The notes below the pieces were generated by a model. The model did not search any database. It saw nothing but the letters and a program-made list of their open reading frames with translations, and had not been told where the DNA came from. A program made the position numbers and the translations under genes. From positions 1 to 64,000 of the forward strand of contig JBBDIG010000016.1 of NCBI GenBank assembly GCA_040880525.1: DNA of 64,000 nt, given 5' to 3'. This document shows positions 60,962 to 64,000 of this stretch, piece after piece (position 1 is the first letter of the stretch; each line of letters starts with the position of its first letter). This DNA comes from Bacteroidia bacterium. GTDB taxonomy: Bacteria; Bacteroidota; Bacteroidia; CAILMK01; JBBDIG01.

Positions 60962-61118
60962 AACCAGATGTTCAAATTTATTGTTTGCCTTGCGATAATA
61001 AAGAAATCATTGAAACCTGAAATCATAATTTCTGAATGCTTTGTGAAATAGAATTTAATTATCCCGAATTCAGGGTAATTAAATAATTCATTTTGAGATG
61101 AGTAACAACCCCAATTAT

Positions 61119-61143
61119 AAAGGGGTCGAATTCGACTCCTTTT
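61119..61143 (+). terminator. Intrinsic terminator after the transporter gene
   Basis: AAAGGGGTCGAA and TTCGACTCCTTT pair directly (one G-T pair) and are followed by T residues (CCTTTTTG). It lies 158 bases beyond the YeiH-like stop and before DUF6157. Confidence 0.55.
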
Positions 61144-61250
61144 TGTTTGAGACGGCCAGCAATGGTTTTAAACTATCATTTCCACTAAAATGGCGATGAA
61201 CCTTAGTCTTGGCTTTTTTGCTCAAAAAATTAAAAACACGCTCGCTAAAA

Positions 61251-61661
61251 ATGAAGACGACCAATTACCATAACACATTTATAAAAGTGGCCGAAGATTG
61301 TCCGGTAACCGCTGCTGAAGTTCCGCCACAAAAAAGCGATAAGAAGACGATTGCCAATCTTCAGTTTGAGATGATCAATGACGCTCCCTACCAATACACC
61401 TCGGATGACGTGATCTTTGAAATACACGCAAAGAGAAAAGGGGTGAGCAAAGCAGCGTTGGCGTCCGCCCGGCAGGAATTCTTTTCCTGTGGTCAGGCAT
61501 GCCTTCGCACTTCGCCTCTTGCAAGGCGATACGGATGGGGCATTCACAGCGATGCAAGCGGAAAGGTGGCGCTTTACCCGCTCGGGTCCGCGGAATACAA
61601 TCGTTTCGCAAATGATGAAACACTGAAGCAAGTAATGGCAATGCGCTCCACGAGAGGTTGA
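61251..61661 (+). CDS. DUF6157-family protein
   Basis: From the ATG at 61251 (MKTTNYHNTFIKVAED) the 136-residue product shows CPVTAAEVPPQKSDKKTIA, YQYTSDDVIFEIHAKRKG and LARRYGWGIHSDASGKVALY, the pattern of DUF6157, a cytosolic family of unknown function in many bacteria. It is a complete single gene; the TTG at 61209 is an unlikely start. Confidence 0.85.
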   Translation: MKTTNYHNTFIKVAEDCPVTAAEVPPQKSDKKTIANLQFEMINDAPYQYTSDDVIFEIHAKRKGVSKAALASARQEFFSCGQACLRTSPLARRYGWGIHSDASGKVALYPLGSAEYNRFANDETLKQVMAMRSTRG

Positions 61662-61874
61662 GATTGTATAGGCTCCGCCCCTCCCGCAAGCTTTGGAAAT
61701 CTTTCCTGAAACAATAAAACCTTTGGATTTGCGCTGGCTTGCAGGCTGGTGAGCCGCAATCTGCTGAATCAAGCCTTCGGGTATTGTCCGCATTTTGCCT
61801 GACTTTTGCACCCTTGCGAAGCAAATTCGTGTCTATACAACAATTCATTTTTCGTTTCTGAAAATCAACATATT

Positions 61875-62471
61875 ATGACGACTGCTCAAACCGCGATTCC
61901 ACTTACCATTTACGCTGAAGCAACGCCCAATCCTGAGACCCTCAAGTTTGTGCTCAACAAGCCTTTGGTAAAGAAAGGGATCTTTGAATTTGATAATAGT
62001 ACCGAAGCCAAAAACTCTCCTTTGGCTGAAATGCTTTTCGGATTTTCATTCGTGAAAGGCGTTTTCATTATGAATAACTTCATCTCCGTTACCAAGGATC
62101 CCGCATATAAATGGGTGGACCTGATCCATACGCTGCGTCAAAGCATCAAAGATTTCGTGGAGGAAGGAACTGAGATCATCAGCCAGGAATATTTAGATGC
62201 GCAGGAAGCGACTGGCGAAGATGGAGCGGCAGACGAAGACAATGCTGTAGTTATGATCAAGCAAATCCTGAACAGCCAGGTTAAGCCCGCAGTGGAGATG
62301 GATGGGGGATTCATTGAATTTAAATCATTTGAAGAGGGAAAAGTGACGCTCATCCTGCGGGGTGCCTGTAGCGGCTGTCCGTCTTCTACCGTTACCCTGA
62401 AAGCAGGAATTGAAGGATTGCTGAAAAGATTTGTTCCCGAGGTAAAAGAAGTAGTGGCCGAGGCGATGTAA
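61875..62471 (+). CDS. NifU-domain iron-sulfur scaffold/carrier protein
   Basis: The 198-residue product from 61875 (MTTAQTAIPLTIYAEA) has the Nfu N-terminal domain (EATPNPETLKFVLNKPL) followed by the NifU C-terminal domain with the CxxC motif in LRGACSGCPSSTVTLK (two cysteines for a 4Fe-4S cluster). Between them lies an acidic linker. Nfu proteins carry clusters to target enzymes. It is the only iron-sulfur gene seen here. Confidence 0.92.
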   Translation: MTTAQTAIPLTIYAEATPNPETLKFVLNKPLVKKGIFEFDNSTEAKNSPLAEMLFGFSFVKGVFIMNNFISVTKDPAYKWVDLIHTLRQSIKDFVEEGTEIISQEYLDAQEATGEDGAADEDNAVVMIKQILNSQVKPAVEMDGGFIEFKSFEEGKVTLILRGACSGCPSSTVTLKAGIEGLLKRFVPEVKEVVAEAM

Positions 62472-62575
62472 TTGCCAAAAAAGTTCAGGTTCAGCTTTTC
62501 GTTGTATATTTCTGCGGTTTTAATGATCAGGGATTAGGCCCTCTTAGATAGTATTCATTTTAACAAATCATAATC

Positions 62576-64000
62576 ATGAAGAAGATTAACCGCCTGCTGA
62601 TGGCAGGGCTCCTGTTGCCTTTCGCACTTATGGCGAGCAACCTGCCGGAACATCATCATTCCCACGAAAACGAAAAGCCCCTGGCGGCTGAAGCTAGGGC
62701 CAATCCTGCAACCCAGGCGCTGCTGAGAAATGCTGCTCCCTGGCAAAAATTTGAGCAGCAGCATGGAAACTGGAATGTTGTGTTCAATGAAACGACCGGC
62801 ATCCCTTCCCGTGCTTTTGGCAGCCCTATAGCCGTGCCCCTGAATGCTGACAATGTAAGCCGTGCGCGCTACTTCCTCCGCAATGCTCTTTCTGATTATC
62901 CTGTTCCGGCAGATGATCTTGAACTGCGGAGCAATGTCAGCACATCAAAATATACGTATACCAAATTCTCCCAATATCATAAGGGATTGAAAATACTGAA
63001 TAGCAACGCGCAGGTCAGATTCAATGCTGAAGGAAATGTTACGCTTTTCCAGCTTTCGGTTTATCCTGATGCTGATGCCGCAACCTCACCGGAGATATTG
63101 AAAGAAGCGGTTTCCGGCCACCTCGAAAAGTTCTTTGATCACCCGGTGAAACGCATTGAGGCGGATGATGAACTTGCATTTCTGGCAGTTCCGGGTAGCG
63201 AAGGAAACGATCTGAAATTGGTATACCAGCTAAAAGTGTATACGCAGGAATCAGGAAGGCCCGAGGGAGAATTCAAGGTTTTCCTGGATGCACAATCCGG
63301 AGCGGTACTTTACAGCCAGAGCCTGGTGCATAACGCGAATTCGTCAATGAACCTGACAGCAACGGTTCACGAAACGAATCCATTGCAGGCAGCGGCAGAA
63401 TTCCCGGTTCCGCATGCAGAAGTGGAGATTAATGGAACCACATACCATACGGATGAGAATGGAAATCTGGATATTGACCTTTTCTCAGCTACACAAGCCA
63501 CTATCAAGCTTTCGGGAAAATGGAGTACGGTTTACACCGGCAACAGCAGCAACACAGTTTCTTCCTTTACAACTACACTGCAACCAGGAACCAACGCTAT
63601 TTCTTTTGACAGCGATGCCTCTCTGAGAGAGCTTTCTGCTTATTACCACGTCAATAAGATCCATGATTTTCTGAAGCTAAGCATTCCTGCTTTTGACGGT
63701 ATGGATTTCTCGCTCGCAACCAGGGTAGACCGTACAGATGGAAGTTGCAATGCATTTTATAACGGAAGTTCTATCAATTTCTACACTCCGGGAAATGGCT
63801 GTCAGGCATTTTCGCTGCTGGCAGATGTAGTTTATCATGAATATGGTCATGCCATTAATTACGAGTTTTACGACTGGTTAGGCGAAGACTTTGAGAACAG
63901 GGCATTGGGAGAAGGATATTCTGATATCTGGGCCCTGGCGATTACCGGGGAAGCGGTTCTGGGCCTTGGCCGCAGCCTCACCAATAATAATTCCTATGTC
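62576..64000 (+). CDS. Secreted zinc metallopeptidase (M36/M4-like), cut by the window end
   Basis: An ORF from the ATG at 62576 stays open to base 64000. It begins with a signal peptide (MKKINRLLMAGLLLPFALMA) and has an FTP/PepSY-like propeptide (about residues 60-240, with YTKFSQYHKGLKILN and EFKVFLDAQSGAVLY). The catalytic region follows, with zinc motif HEYGH in VVYHEYGHAINYEF and NRALGEGYSDIWALAI providing the third ligand. This is the gluzincin layout of thermolysin/fungalysin peptidases. The C-terminus, where a T9SS domain might be, is outside the window. Confidence 0.85.
   Translation, partial: MKKINRLLMAGLLLPFALMASNLPEHHHSHENEKPLAAEARANPATQALLRNAAPWQKFEQQHGNWNVVFNETTGIPSRAFGSPIAVPLNADNVSRARYFLRNALSDYPVPADDLELRSNVSTSKYTYTKFSQYHKGLKILNSNAQVRFNAEGNVTLFQLSVYPDADAATSPEILKEAVSGHLEKFFDHPVKRIEADDELAFLAVPGSEGNDLKLVYQLKVYTQESGRPEGEFKVFLDAQSGAVLYSQSLVHNANSSMNLTATVHETNPLQAAAEFPVPHAEVEINGTTYHTDENGNLDIDLFSATQATIKLSGKWSTVYTGNSSNTVSSFTTTLQPGTNAISFDSDASLRELSAYYHVNKIHDFLKLSIPAFDGMDFSLATRVDRTDGSCNAFYNGSSINFYTPGNGCQAFSLLADVVYHEYGHAINYEFYDWLGEDFENRALGEGYSDIWALAITGEAVLGLGRSLTNNNSYV

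Noticed and set aside
1-64000. tRNA, rRNA, transposase, integrase or phage genes
   Set aside because: I looked for their usual motifs in intergenic stretches and translated frames and saw none, although a weak tRNA could escape a reading by eye.

Overview
The window looks like chromosomal DNA of a Bacteroidota (Bacteroidetes). The evidence is at least six type IX secretion (T9SS) cargo proteins with type A or type B C-terminal sorting domains, TonB-dependent receptors with a carboxypeptidase-like N-terminal domain, starts without clear Shine-Dalgarno sequences, occasional matches to the TAnnTTTG -7 promoter element, and families common in this phylum (Tex, OstA-like, CCC-motif membrane protein, DUF6157). 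I saw no rRNA, tRNA, CRISPR array, transposase, integrase or phage gene.

Layout. 1-2.9 kb: two tandem T9SS type B proteins sharing an almost identical C-terminal domain; the second is frameshifted. 2.9-6.5 kb: a small membrane protein, an NAD(P)-binding protein and tex. 6.5-9.9 kb: an accessory patch with a tandem duplication, a mosaic pair of beta-barrel genes and two decayed pieces of htpG. 10-35 kb: mostly ordinary chromosome: rdgB with an uncharacterised partner, ilvE, a patatin, a frameshifted TonB receptor, accD, class I aldolase, a DUF2752/CCC-motif/ureohydrolase cluster, a DMT transporter, a B12-binding protein/enoyl-CoA hydratase/PAP2 cluster, an OstA-like protein, a SprT-like protease, a DinB-like protein, a TonB receptor with a duplicated leader, a large T9SS protein and an AAA/DUF4143 ATPase. 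35.5-47.6 kb: an intact htpG followed by an accessory array. 47.7-64 kb: housekeeping again: dnaG, a polyprenyl synthase, an LpxH-like hydrolase with a glycosyltransferase, topoisomerase IB, a SixA-like phosphatase, cysS, an M28 glutaminyl-cyclase-like lipoprotein, a YeiH-type transporter, a NifU-domain protein and a secreted zinc protease cut by the window end.

The most unusual feature is the array behind htpG. Short pieces of htpG, all on the + strand and none including the N-terminal ATPase domain, punctuate a row of small cassettes: DUF433/DUF5615, MntA/HepT, a RelE-like module, a PIN remnant with its small partner, a decayed HicBA pair, a T9SS protein and a Phd/ParE-like pair. Three pieces begin at about the same htpG codon, and two of them end at the same base. 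Further pieces lie at 6.5, 8.6 and 59.6 kb. The intact htpG also carries, in frame, a GC-rich palindromic repeat of a kind normally found between genes; half copies of it occur at a different htpG position in two of the pieces. I read the array as a recombination hotspot in which incoming cassettes repeatedly brought or left htpG segments. The mechanism is inference; the fragments, their shared orientation and their shared edges are visible in the sequence.

Many accessory genes are damaged: the ParE-like toxin is frameshifted, HicA and the PIN toxin are fragments, and HepT runs into antisense htpG sequence. This suggests a decaying set of addiction modules.
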